From CAZRRV01 sp045660865 (GTDB lineage Bacteria; Bacillota; Clostridia; Oscillospirales; Acutalibacteraceae), in the NCBI GenBank assembly GCA_045660865.1, contig JAZREP010000014.1:62001-126000 (forward strand): a stretch of 64,000 bases of DNA, given 5' to 3'. Of this stretch, positions 32,081 through 41,106 are shown in pieces; within the stretch, counting starts at the first letter, position 1; each line of letters begins with the position of its first letter. A program made the position numbers and the translations under genes. The notes beneath the pieces are model-generated. The model was not told the DNA's origin. It saw nothing but the letters and a program-made list of their open reading frames with translations, and searched no databases.

Positions 32081-33952
32081 ATGCAGTTTTTACCAATAAC
32101 AAAAGCAGATATGCTAAGTGCTGGGTGGGACAGTGTTGACTTTGTCTTTGTTACAGGCGACGCTTATGTTGACCACCCCTCCTTTGGCACAGCAATACTG
32201 ACTCGTTTGCTGGAAGCTGAAGGGTACCGTGTTGCAATTTTGTCGCAACCGAATTTTAAATCAAATGAGGATTTTAAACGATTCGGTAAACCACGCTTAG
32301 GTTTTATGATAAATGCGGGTAATATTGACTCAATGGTAGCTCACTATACCGCCGCAAAACGTAAGCGTAGTGATGATGCGTATTCACCCGGCGGTAAGGC
32401 TGGCAGACGCCCCGATAGAGCGGTTACAGTATATTCCCGTTTAGCTAGAGAAGCTTACCCCGATGTGCCGATTGTTATCGGCGGATTAGAGGCTTCGCTT
32501 CGCCGCTTTGCGCATTATGATTATTGGGCTGATACGGTTATGCCTTCGGTGCTGGTTGACAGTAAGGCAGACCTGCTCGTTTTCGGTATGGGCGAGAGCC
32601 AAATTTTAGAGATAGCCGACAGACTTAATAAGGGTGAAAACGTTAGTGAATTAACCGACATTAAAGGCACCTGCTATTTGACAAAAAGCATTGAAGGCTT
32701 AAAGGGAATTCGCATAGCCTCTTTTGAAAAATGCGCCAATGAAAAAACAGCCTATGCTGAGGCTTGCCGTATAGAATATGATGAGCACGATGCTGTGCGT
32801 GGCAAAAAACTCTTTCAACCTCACGGCAAACTGTTTTTAGTACAAAATGAGCCTATGCCACCGCTCACAACCGAAGAGCTGGATAGGGTTTATTCTTTGC
32901 CGTATGCAAGATACTATCATCCGTCTTACGAAAAATTAGGCGGTGTGCCTGCAATTGAGGAAGTTGAGTTTTCTCTAACCCATAACCGTGGTTGCTTTGG
33001 CGCCTGCAACTTTTGTTCAATTGCTTTTCACCAAGGCCGCCAAATTTCCTGCCGAAGTGATGAATCGGTTTTAGCTGAGGCTGAAATTTTAACTAAAAGC
33101 CCCCATTTTAAAGGCTATATACACGATGTTGGCGGCCCAACAGCTAATTTCCGCCGCACATCTTGTGATAAACAATTAAAGCAAGGTCTTTGCAAGGGCA
33201 AAAAATGTTTGGCGCCCGAGCCTTGCAAACAATTAAAAGTAGACCATTTAAAGTACATAAGTTTGCTTAGAAAAATCCGTGAAATTAAGGGAATAAAAAA
33301 GGTCTTTATTCGTTCAGGCATTAGGTTTGATTATTTGATGGCCGATACATCAGACGAATTTTTTAAAGAATTAGTTGCAAACCATGTCAGCGGACAATTA
33401 AAGGTCGCACCAGAGCATTGTTCTGCATATGTGCTTGATAAAATGGGCAAGCCGCACATTGAAAGTTATTTGAAATTTGCAAAGAAATTTTATAAATACA
33501 CAAAGCAAATTGGCAAAGAACAGTATTTAGTTCCGTATTTGATGTCCAGCCATCCGGGTTGCCGTTTAAAGGATGCTGTTGAGCTTGCGCTGTTTTTAAA
33601 GCGTGAAAAAATCAGACCTGAACAGGTGCAAGATTTTTATCCCACACCGGGTACAATATCAACCTGTATGTATTACACAGAACTGGACCCGTACACTTTA
33701 AAGCCTGTTTATGTACCTAAAACTGCAGAGGATAAGGCTTTGCAGCGTGCTTTATTGCAATATTTCCGTGCGGAAAATTATGATAAAGTGCATAAAGCTT
33801 TGATTATGGCAGGTAGAAAAGATTTAATAGGCACTGCGCCTAATTGTCTTATAAGACCAAAGGCAGGTAGCAGACAGCCTGTGCAAAATCAAAGAAAAAG
33901 CTATAAACAACAATCTCATAAGTGGGATGGTAAAACAAGGAGAAAAAGATGA
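32081..33952 (+). CDS. ygiQ: YgiQ-family radical SAM protein
   Basis: Radical SAM enzyme of unestablished reaction. The 623 residues have the N-terminal region with FVTGDAYVDHPSFGTAIL, the radical SAM cluster motif in NRGCFGACNFCSIAFHQGR (CxxxCxxC), and the conserved PEHCS and FYPTPGTISTCMYYT. A Cys-containing insert (CKGKKCLAPEPCK) is typical. The basic Lys/Arg/Gln-rich tail has no clear domain. A GGGAG precedes ATG 32081, two bases after the spoIIIE stop. Confidence 0.94.
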   Translation: MQFLPITKADMLSAGWDSVDFVFVTGDAYVDHPSFGTAILTRLLEAEGYRVAILSQPNFKSNEDFKRFGKPRLGFMINAGNIDSMVAHYTAAKRKRSDDAYSPGGKAGRRPDRAVTVYSRLAREAYPDVPIVIGGLEASLRRFAHYDYWADTVMPSVLVDSKADLLVFGMGESQILEIADRLNKGENVSELTDIKGTCYLTKSIEGLKGIRIASFEKCANEKTAYAEACRIEYDEHDAVRGKKLFQPHGKLFLVQNEPMPPLTTEELDRVYSLPYARYYHPSYEKLGGVPAIEEVEFSLTHNRGCFGACNFCSIAFHQGRQISCRSDESVLAEAEILTKSPHFKGYIHDVGGPTANFRRTSCDKQLKQGLCKGKKCLAPEPCKQLKVDHLKYISLLRKIREIKGIKKVFIRSGIRFDYLMADTSDEFFKELVANHVSGQLKVAPEHCSAYVLDKMGKPHIESYLKFAKKFYKYTKQIGKEQYLVPYLMSSHPGCRLKDAVELALFLKREKIRPEQVQDFYPTPGTISTCMYYTELDPYTLKPVYVPKTAEDKALQRALLQYFRAENYDKVHKALIMAGRKDLIGTAPNCLIRPKAGSRQPVQNQRKSYKQQSHKWDGKTRRKR

Positions 33953-34134
33953 TTGTTATAGACCGCTTTGAAGGCGAATTTGCTGTGTGCGAATTTGACG
34001 GAGAAATGATATCTATCCCTAAAAGTTCACTTCCGGCTTCTGCCAAAGAGGGAACAGCGTTGGAATTAGTTGTTAAGGATAATTCTGCTGACCGTACTCG
34101 TATAGCTAATAAGCAAAATAGTTTGTTTAAATAA
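33949..34134 (+). CDS. DUF3006 family small protein
   Basis: 61-residue protein of a widespread Firmicutes family without known function; it begins MIVIDRFEGEFAVCE, which fits DUF3006 (usually IDRFEG-x-AVLE), and ends with ANKQNSLFK, a compact beta-rich domain. It overlaps the ygiQ stop by 4 nt (ATGA) with AGGAGAAA upstream, so it is translationally coupled to ygiQ. Confidence 0.85.
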   Translation: MIVIDRFEGEFAVCEFDGEMISIPKSSLPASAKEGTALELVVKDNSADRTRIANKQNSLFK

Positions 34135-34158
34135 AAATGCCGCCCAAAGGCGGCATTA
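34134..34158. terminator. Terminator between the DUF3006 and DUF378 genes
   Basis: Hairpin AATGCCGCC / GGCGGCATT with loop CAAA. The T-run on the plus strand is weak (tt then aaag), so it may be an incomplete terminator in that direction. The convergent genes on both sides make a shared one plausible. Confidence 0.6.
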
Positions 34159-34184
34159 AAGATGGACTTTATCAAATTGTTTGT

Positions 34185-34403
34185 TTAGTGTGTTGTGTTG
34201 TGGGTAACAACTTCGTCACGCTCACGGAACAGCAACGAAACACACCAAATGCCGGCTAGTGCGATAACGGTGTAAATAATTCTGGCAATCAGAGAATCTG
34301 CACCGCCAAACAGCCAGGCAACCGCATCGAACTGAAAGAGTCCAACGCCGCCCCAGTTGAGCGCGCCCAAAATTACCAGTATAAGGCATATCCTGTCAAG
34401 CAT
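34185..34403 (-). CDS. DUF378 family membrane protein (YuzA-like)
   Basis: 72-residue membrane protein of the DUF378 family with unknown function. It has two hydrophobic helices (about 5-25 and 40-60) and the conserved LGALNWGGVGLF between them, then a C-terminal His/Glu-rich tail (RERDEVVTHNTTH). ATG 34403 is 9 nt behind AAGGAG; an in-frame TTG at 34412 directly abuts the Shine-Dalgarno and is unlikely. Confidence 0.88.
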   Translation of the reverse strand: MLDRICLILVILGALNWGGVGLFQFDAVAWLFGGADSLIARIIYTVIALAGIWCVSLLFRERDEVVTHNTTH

Positions 34404-34503
34404 AATTTTCAACTCCTTTGTTTTATATTTCTATTTTTAACGGGAATTTTAAAATTATACAATCACTTAAAATTATTTAAAAATTGGCTGCACTGAGGAA
34501 AAT

Positions 34504-36207
34504 ATGAAGAAAAACGATGTAATTGAATTACAAATTACCGATATGACTGCTGAGGGCAACGGTGTCGGCAGATATGAGGGTATGGCTGTGTTCGTGCCTT
34601 TTGCCGCAATCGGCGATAAATTAGAGGTGCTGATAGTAAAGGTTAAATCTAATTTTTGCTACGGTAAAATTTTATCAATAATTGAACCCTCTAAAACCAG
34701 ATGCTCTGCTGATTGTGATGCATTTTTTAAATGCGGCGGCTGTGCTTTCAGACATATTTCTTATAGTGAAGAGCGCCGAATAAAAGAAAAATTTGTGGTT
34801 GATTGTTTTCGTAAAATTGGCGGTTTGGAGATACAAATTGAAAATTTTCTTTTTGACTCGCCTACAGCTTACCGCAATAAAGCTCAATACCCGTTTTGCA
34901 AAACTGAAGAGGGTATAAAGGCAGGTTTTTTTGCTCGCCGTAGCCATAGAGTAATACCCAGCACTGAATGTGCAATACAACCGCCCGAATTTTCTGAAAT
35001 CTTGCAAGTTGTTTGCAAGGTTGCCGATAAACTGGAATTAACAGTTTATGATGAAACAACGGGAATGGGACTCTTGCGCCACGTTTTTCTGCGTAAAGCG
35101 GAAAAGACAAATGAATATATGGTGGTGCTTGTAATTAACGGCAACACCTTGCCCGGCGCAAATGAATTCAAGGATGAACTTTTAACGCTTTTAGGTGAGC
35201 GGTTAATAAGTTTTCAAATAAATATAAATACTAAAAATACTAATGTGGTGCTCGGAAAAGAATGTCGAGTGCTTTACGGTAAAGGCTATATAACCGATAT
35301 CCTTTGCGGCAAAAAGATAAGAATTTCACCGCTCTCTTTTTACCAAGTTAATCGCACTATGGCAGAAAAGTTATACGGCCAGGCGGCGGTGTACGCAGAG
35401 CCTCGTGGCAAATGCATTCTTGATTTATACTGCGGTGCAGGTACAATCGGTCTGTCAATGGCTGATGATGCCAAGCAGGTTATAGGTGTTGAAATTGTTG
35501 AACAGGCAGTTGAGGATGCTCGTGTAAATGCTGTTGAAAACAATGTGAAAAACATTTCCTTTATATTGGATGATGCCTCGGGTGCCGCCGAAAAATTATC
35601 AAAGCAAGGTTTAAAACCTGATGTCGTTATTGTTGACCCGCCAAGAAAAGGTTGCAGTGTAGAACTGCTTGAAACAATAGAAAACGAAATTTCGCCTAAG
35701 AATTTGGTTTACATTTCTTGCGACCCAGCAACCCTTGCAAGAGATTGTAAACATCTAACTCAAAATGGCTATAATATAGTTTCTGCAACAGTTGCAGATT
35801 TATTTCCAAGAACACCGCACGTTGAAACGGTAGCATTATTAAGTCGGAAAATCGACGTGCACAAAATGAAACTAAATTCTGCTCCCTTTGAGATGATGAA
35901 GAGTGGTGAAAAAACTATCGAACTTCGTTTGTATGATGAAAAGCGTCAGAAAATTAAAACAGGTGATAAGATAGTTTTCACTAATAATACTAACGGGGAA
36001 ACGCTTAATACAACTGTTGTGAAATTGCATAGGTTTAATTCTTTCGACGAATTATATAAATCTTTGCCTTTATTACAATGTGGATATACAAGCGAAAATA
36101 TTGATAAAGCAACATCTGCCGATATGGAACATTATTATTCAGTTGAAGAACAGAAAAAATACGGTGTTGTTGGCATTGAACTTTGCCGACCTAATGGAAT
36201 CACATAA
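34504..36207 (+). CDS. RumA/TrmA-type RNA uracil-C5 methyltransferase fused to an ASCH domain
   Basis: SAM-dependent methyltransferase of the RlmD/RlmCD (23S rRNA m5U) family, residues about 1-450: N-terminal TRAM domain, Fe-S cysteines in CDAFFKCGGCAFRH, SAM region LDLYCGAGTIGLSM, catalytic DPPRKGC near 378 and nucleophile YISCDPATLARD near 403. From about 452 the protein continues with KLNSAPFEMMKSGEKTIELR and KYGVVGIEL, the pattern of an ASCH domain, a PUA-like RNA-binding fold. The fusion is in a single frame with no stop or slip. The specific target uridine is not determined. GAGGAAA precedes ATG 34504. Confidence 0.9.
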   Translation: MKKNDVIELQITDMTAEGNGVGRYEGMAVFVPFAAIGDKLEVLIVKVKSNFCYGKILSIIEPSKTRCSADCDAFFKCGGCAFRHISYSEERRIKEKFVVDCFRKIGGLEIQIENFLFDSPTAYRNKAQYPFCKTEEGIKAGFFARRSHRVIPSTECAIQPPEFSEILQVVCKVADKLELTVYDETTGMGLLRHVFLRKAEKTNEYMVVLVINGNTLPGANEFKDELLTLLGERLISFQININTKNTNVVLGKECRVLYGKGYITDILCGKKIRISPLSFYQVNRTMAEKLYGQAAVYAEPRGKCILDLYCGAGTIGLSMADDAKQVIGVEIVEQAVEDARVNAVENNVKNISFILDDASGAAEKLSKQGLKPDVVIVDPPRKGCSVELLETIENEISPKNLVYISCDPATLARDCKHLTQNGYNIVSATVADLFPRTPHVETVALLSRKIDVHKMKLNSAPFEMMKSGEKTIELRLYDEKRQKIKTGDKIVFTNNTNGETLNTTVVKLHRFNSFDELYKSLPLLQCGYTSENIDKATSADMEHYYSVEEQKKYGVVGIELCRPNGIT

Positions 36208-36260
36208 GAAAGTTGCGTTTTGCTAAATCGTGACAGTGAATAATACAGGAAGTGAAGAGA

Positions 36261-38198
36261 ATGAATAATTTTGGCTTTATGAAAATTGCCTGTGCTACAC
36301 CAAAGGTGCGTGTAGCAAACCCTAAATTTAATAGTGTACAAATAATGCAGGCGATTGAAATGGCGGCACAAAATGGTGCCAATTTGCTGTTGTTACCTGA
36401 ATTATCAATCAGCGGATACACTTGTGCCGATTTATTTTTCCAAGATACACTTTTAGACGCTTGTCTTACAGCGCTTAGTGATATTCGTGACTTCACAGCC
36501 TCTTACTCTATGCCTGTAGTTGTTGGTTTACCTTTAAAAAACAACGATTTTTTATATAACACAGCCGTAGTACTTTATAAAGGTGAGGTGCTTGGTGTTG
36601 TGCCAAAGGCTTACACTGCGAATTACAGTGAGTTTTATGAAAAACGTTGGTTTGCAAGCGGTATTAATGCTACCGAAACCGAGGTTTCATTGTTCGGCAA
36701 AAAGGTGCCTTTCGGCAAACTACTATTCAAGTTAAACCCTCTTTGCACAATGGGTGTTGAAATTTGTGAGGACCTTTGGGTAACAGTGCCGCCAAGCAGT
36801 ATGATGGCTTTGCAGTCGGCAAACTTGATTTTAAATTTATCTGCAAGCAACGAAGCCGTTGCAAAAAATGAATACCGCAAGGAATTGGTTAAAAATCAAA
36901 GTGCGCGCTGTTTGGCCGCTTATGCTTTTGTCAGCTCCGGAGTAGGGGAATCTACTACTGATTTAGTGTTCGGCGGTTCTGCATTGATTGCTGAAAACGG
37001 AAAAGTGCTCTGTGAGGGTGAACGCTTCTCGCAAGAGGGCGGAATCGTTTATGCCGATATAGATTTCCAAAAGCTTAAAGCTATGCGAAAAGCAAATTCC
37101 TCCTTTTTAGATAACAGCCGTGATTTTGAAAAGGACTACCGCATTATTGAATGTGAGCCTGTATCAATGCTTGATACTCAGTATTTTACAAGATGTTATG
37201 AGGCGTTGCCTTTTGTACCGAGTGAAAGAGAAGTCTTGGCTGAGCGTTGTGAGGAAATTTTAAACATTCAAGCAACAGGTTTGGCAAAACGCTTGTCCCA
37301 TACAGGTCTTAAAAAGGCGGTGGTGGGAATTTCGGGTGGACTTGATTCTACATTAGCACTTTTAGTATGTGTTAAAGCAATGAAACTGCTAAACCTGCCG
37401 TTAGAAAATATTATAGGTATAACGATGCCGGGGTTCGGCACTACTGACCGCACATATACTAATGCTATTAAAATGATGCAGGCTTTGGGTGTTACGATTC
37501 GTGAAATCAGTATCAAAGATACTTGTATCAGCCACTTTAATGATATCGGTCACGATATAGAAATAAAGGATATTACCTATGAGAATGCTCAAGCAAGGGA
37601 ACGCACCCAGATTTTAATGGACGTTGCCAATGCTTCGGGTGCCTTGCAGATTGGTACAGGAGATTTGAGTGAGGCGGCTATGGGTTGGTGCACCTATAAT
37701 GGTGACCACATGAGTATGTATGGTGTTAATGCAGGTGTTCCCAAAACTTTGGTGCGTCATCTTGTAGACCATATTGCAAATAAAGAAACAGGTGTTTTGC
37801 AGGTTGTTTTAAAGGATATACTTGATACGCCTGTAAGCCCGGAACTTCTTCCGCCTGATGAAAACGGTAATATTGTGCAAAAAACCGAGGATAATATCGG
37901 TCCCTATGAGTTGCATGACTTTTTCCTTTATCACTTTTTCCGCTATGGTGCAAAGCCTGAAAAGCTAGTGTTCTTGGCAAAGCAAGCATTTGGCGGCCGT
38001 TATAGTGAAGAGGTTATACGTAAATGGTTAAAGCTTTTCTTAAAGCGGTTTTTCGTTAGCCAGTTTAAGCGCTCGTGTACGCCTGATGCACCTAAGGTTG
38101 GCTCTGTAAATCTTAGCCCAAGAGGTGATTGGCGTATGCCAAGCGATGCTGATTTTTTGGCTTGGGTTGAAAGCCTAAATGATGGTGACGAATTTTAA
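36261..38198 (+). CDS. nadE: Glutamine-dependent NAD+ synthetase
   Basis: Amidates deamido-NAD to NAD+, with glutamine as N source. The 645-residue protein has an N-terminal nitrilase-like glutaminase with Glu in LLLPELSISGY, Lys in VPKAYTANYSEFYEKRWF and Cys in GVEICEDLW, then the synthetase with SGGLDSTLAL and GTGDLSEAAMGWCTYNGDH. ATG 36261 is 8 nt behind AGGAAG; upstream in-frame GTG 36252 sits inside that site. It does not share an operator motif with pncB. Confidence 0.95.
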   Translation: MNNFGFMKIACATPKVRVANPKFNSVQIMQAIEMAAQNGANLLLLPELSISGYTCADLFFQDTLLDACLTALSDIRDFTASYSMPVVVGLPLKNNDFLYNTAVVLYKGEVLGVVPKAYTANYSEFYEKRWFASGINATETEVSLFGKKVPFGKLLFKLNPLCTMGVEICEDLWVTVPPSSMMALQSANLILNLSASNEAVAKNEYRKELVKNQSARCLAAYAFVSSGVGESTTDLVFGGSALIAENGKVLCEGERFSQEGGIVYADIDFQKLKAMRKANSSFLDNSRDFEKDYRIIECEPVSMLDTQYFTRCYEALPFVPSEREVLAERCEEILNIQATGLAKRLSHTGLKKAVVGISGGLDSTLALLVCVKAMKLLNLPLENIIGITMPGFGTTDRTYTNAIKMMQALGVTIREISIKDTCISHFNDIGHDIEIKDITYENAQARERTQILMDVANASGALQIGTGDLSEAAMGWCTYNGDHMSMYGVNAGVPKTLVRHLVDHIANKETGVLQVVLKDILDTPVSPELLPPDENGNIVQKTEDNIGPYELHDFFLYHFFRYGAKPEKLVFLAKQAFGGRYSEEVIRKWLKLFLKRFFVSQFKRSCTPDAPKVGSVNLSPRGDWRMPSDADFLAWVESLNDGDEF

Positions 38199-38234
38199 AT
38201 AAAAGTGTTTTAATCCTGAAAGGAAGTATTATAA

Positions 38235-39623
38235 ATGGAGAAAATGTGGGCAGGCAGGTTTCAAAAACAACTTAATGAAACCGCAAACGACTTCAATTCT
38301 TCTATCCGTGTAGATTCAAGAATGTATAAACAGGATATTTTGGGTTCAGTTGCTCATGCCGAAATGTTGGGTAAGCAGGGAATTATAGATATAGCAGAAG
38401 CCGAGAAAATTACAGCGGCACTCGTTGGTATTTTAGAGGATATTGAAAACGGAAAGCTTACCTTTGATATGCAAAGCGAAGATGTTCATATGTTTGTTGA
38501 GGCAGAGCTTACTAAGCGTATTGGCGATACAGGTAAGCGATTACATACTGCACGCAGCCGTAACGACCAGGTTGCTTTGGATATTCGTTTGTATATGCGT
38601 GATGAGTCGCAAGAAGTAATAGAATTGCTTTATAAAACCATAGAGGTTATAACAAACAAGGCTGAGCAATACAGTGATGCTATTATGCCGGGTTACACCC
38701 ATTTGCAGCGTGCACAACCGATTACATTTGGTCATCATTGTATGGCTTATGCGTCAATGTTCAAGCGTGATATTACCCGTATTCAGGATGCGGTAAAGCG
38801 TATGAATTACTGCCCGCTGGGCTCGGCTGCTTTGGCAGGCACAACCCATGCAATTGACCGTAATTACACAGCTGAAAAGCTTATGTTTACAGCTCCCGTA
38901 ACAAACAGCTTGGACGGAGTTTCTGACCGTGACTTTTTAATAGAGTTAGCTTCCGCCTTTGCGACTGTTATGATGCACCTTTCACGTTTTTGTGAGGAAA
39001 TAATACTTTGGTCATCCTTTGAATTTAAGTTTGTTGAGTTGGATGACGCTTATTCTACCGGCTCAAGTATTATGCCGCAAAAGAAAAACCCCGATATGGC
39101 GGAGCTTATTCGTGGAAAAAGCGGTAGGGTATACGGTGATTTAATAGCATTACTTACACAAATGAAAGGTTTGCCCTTAGCATATAATAAGGATATGCAG
39201 GAAGATAAGGAAGCAGTGTTTGACAGCCTTGATACTGTTAAACAGTGCTTGGAAATCTTTATCCCTATGTTTGATACAATGCAAATTCTTACAGAAAATA
39301 TGCGTAAAGCGGCTGCCGGCGGCTTTATCAATGCAACCGATTGTGCAGATTACCTTGTAAAGAAGGGTCTGCCCTTCCGTTCGGCATATAAAATAGTAGG
39401 CCAGTTAGTTGCATACTGTATAGAAAACAATAAGGATTTGGAAAGTCTTAACTTGGAAGAATACCGTGCTTTTAGCGATATATTTGATAATGATGTTTAT
39501 GATGCTATTGCGCTTGAAAATTGCGTAGCGTCACGTGTATCTTTTGGTGGCACAGGCTTTGAATCAGTTAAGCAACAAATCAAAGATACAAAGGAATTTC
39601 TAAAAGGGATAGAAAATGCGTAA
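38235..39623 (+). CDS. argH: Argininosuccinate lyase
   Basis: Splits argininosuccinate to arginine and fumarate, last step of arginine biosynthesis. The 462-residue protein opens MWAGRFQKQLNETANDFNSS and has HTARSRNDQVALD, GYTHLQRAQPITFGHH and the fumarase-class signature GSSIMPQKKNPD. AAAGGAAG lies before ATG 38235. No argG or other arg gene is in the window. Its last 8 nt overlap the start of pyk. Confidence 0.97.
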   Translation: MEKMWAGRFQKQLNETANDFNSSIRVDSRMYKQDILGSVAHAEMLGKQGIIDIAEAEKITAALVGILEDIENGKLTFDMQSEDVHMFVEAELTKRIGDTGKRLHTARSRNDQVALDIRLYMRDESQEVIELLYKTIEVITNKAEQYSDAIMPGYTHLQRAQPITFGHHCMAYASMFKRDITRIQDAVKRMNYCPLGSAALAGTTHAIDRNYTAEKLMFTAPVTNSLDGVSDRDFLIELASAFATVMMHLSRFCEEIILWSSFEFKFVELDDAYSTGSSIMPQKKNPDMAELIRGKSGRVYGDLIALLTQMKGLPLAYNKDMQEDKEAVFDSLDTVKQCLEIFIPMFDTMQILTENMRKAAAGGFINATDCADYLVKKGLPFRSAYKIVGQLVAYCIENNKDLESLNLEEYRAFSDIFDNDVYDAIALENCVASRVSFGGTGFESVKQQIKDTKEFLKGIENA

Positions 39624-41028
39624 AACAAAAATTGTATGTACAATCGGCCCTGCTTGCTCTGACGAGGCAACCTTGACCGAAATGTGTGAAAAGGGTATGA
39701 ATGTTGCCCGTCTTAATTTCTCCCACGGTACACATGCCGACCATCAGGCGAGAATTGATTTAATTAAAAAAGTAAGAAACAAATTAAATTTACCAATTGC
39801 TATAATGCTTGATACAAAAGGTCCGGAATACCGTATAAAGACTTTTAAGGACGGCAAGGTGTTTCTAAACGAGGGTGACACCTTTACATTTACTACTCAA
39901 GATATTGAGGGCAGTAAAGACGGTGTTTCGGTAAGCTATTCAGGATTGGCAAATGATTTAGAGGTTGGCGACATTATCCTTTTAAATAATGGTTTGCTTA
40001 AATTCGAGGTTGAAAGTAAAACTGAAACCGATTTGATTTGTAAAGTGCTTATCGGCGGTGAACTTTCAGACCGCAAGAGTATGAGCTTTCCAAACAAAGT
40101 TCTGCACCAGGATTATTTAAGCGAGCAGGATAAAAAAGACATCCTTTTTGGAATTGAAAACGATATAGACTATATTGCATGTTCTTTTGTATCCTGCAAG
40201 CAGGATTTGTTGGATATTAAAGAATTTTTAAATGAAAATAAACATGAGCATATTGGTCTTATTGCTAAGATTGAAAACCAAGCAGGTATAGACAATATTG
40301 AGAGTATTTGTACTGAATGTGAAGGCATTATGATAGGCAGGGGAGATATGGGTGTAGAAATCCCGTTTGATGAACTGCCGGCGGTACAAAAAAAGCTTAT
40401 TACAAAATGCCGTATGCTCGGCCGCAGAGTAATTACCGCTACCGAAATGTTAGAGTCTATGATACACAACGCTAGACCGACTCGTGCCGAAATTTCAGAC
40501 GTGGCAAACGCTGTTTACGACGGTACAAGTGCGGTTATGCTTTCTGGCGAAACTGCGGCAGGAAAATATCCTGCATTAGCGGTTGAAACCATGTCTAAAA
40601 TTGCCGAAACTACCGAAAAGAGCATCCATTATGATAAGCGTTTTCGCAACGCTGATTTTAAAACCAGAAATATGGTTGACTCTATTTCTCATGCTACTTG
40701 CGGTATGGCGATTGATATAGGAGCTAAAGCCATTGCAGTTTGCTCGCTTTCGGGTATGACGGCTCGTATGGTGTCTCGCTTTCGGTCACCTGTTGATATT
40801 TTGGGTGTTACAACTAATGAGAAAACTTGGCGCCGCCTTGCTCTTTCTTGGGGTGTAGTACCGATTATGTGTGAACAGTTCACTTCAATTGAGGTGCTGT
40901 TCTATACTGCCAAAAATTTAGCTAAAGATGTGTTTGACCTTAAAAGCGGCGACCATATTGTCATAACCGGAGGTATCACCAATGGTGAATCCGGCAACAC
41001 GAATTTAATAAAAATAGAAACCATTTAA
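39616..41028 (+). CDS. pyk: Pyruvate kinase
   Basis: Transfers phosphate from phosphoenolpyruvate to ADP. The 470-residue protein has MNVARLNFSHGTH, IMLDTKGPEYRI, the active-site Lys/Glu region LIAKIENQAGIDN and GIMIGRGDMGVEIP, then TATEMLESM and the allosteric C-terminal domain. There is no extra C-terminal PEP-utiliser domain as in Bacillus. The ATG overlaps the argH end, so pyk is coupled to argH, an uncommon pairing; its own Shine-Dalgarno AAGGGA is weak-to-moderate. Confidence 0.97.
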   Translation: MRKTKIVCTIGPACSDEATLTEMCEKGMNVARLNFSHGTHADHQARIDLIKKVRNKLNLPIAIMLDTKGPEYRIKTFKDGKVFLNEGDTFTFTTQDIEGSKDGVSVSYSGLANDLEVGDIILLNNGLLKFEVESKTETDLICKVLIGGELSDRKSMSFPNKVLHQDYLSEQDKKDILFGIENDIDYIACSFVSCKQDLLDIKEFLNENKHEHIGLIAKIENQAGIDNIESICTECEGIMIGRGDMGVEIPFDELPAVQKKLITKCRMLGRRVITATEMLESMIHNARPTRAEISDVANAVYDGTSAVMLSGETAAGKYPALAVETMSKIAETTEKSIHYDKRFRNADFKTRNMVDSISHATCGMAIDIGAKAIAVCSLSGMTARMVSRFRSPVDILGVTTNEKTWRRLALSWGVVPIMCEQFTSIEVLFYTAKNLAKDVFDLKSGDHIVITGGITNGESGNTNLIKIETI

Positions 41029-41047
41029 GTGCCCTAAAATTTTTTTT

Positions 41048-41089
41048 GTTATAATAACGGCGATATATGTAATCATATTATTATAATAA
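41048..41089 (+). promoter_or_regulatory. Paired TTATAATAA palindromes upstream of the HTH-GlmM gene
   Basis: Two near-identical dyads: GTTATAATAAC at 41048-41058 and TTATTATAATAA at 41078-41089. Both contain TTATAATAA, 32 nt apart (41049 and 41081), about three helical turns. Each also contains a possible -10 TATAAT. The gene behind encodes an HTH domain, so autoregulation is a natural idea. The region is AT-rich, so chance palindromes are possible. Confidence 0.45.
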
Positions 41090-41106
41090 AAAAGAGGGTT
41101 GGTATT

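Noticed and set aside
34134..34158. Treating the DUF3006 hairpin as a strong terminator
   Set aside because: The stem is good but the T-run is poor; kept only at moderate confidence.
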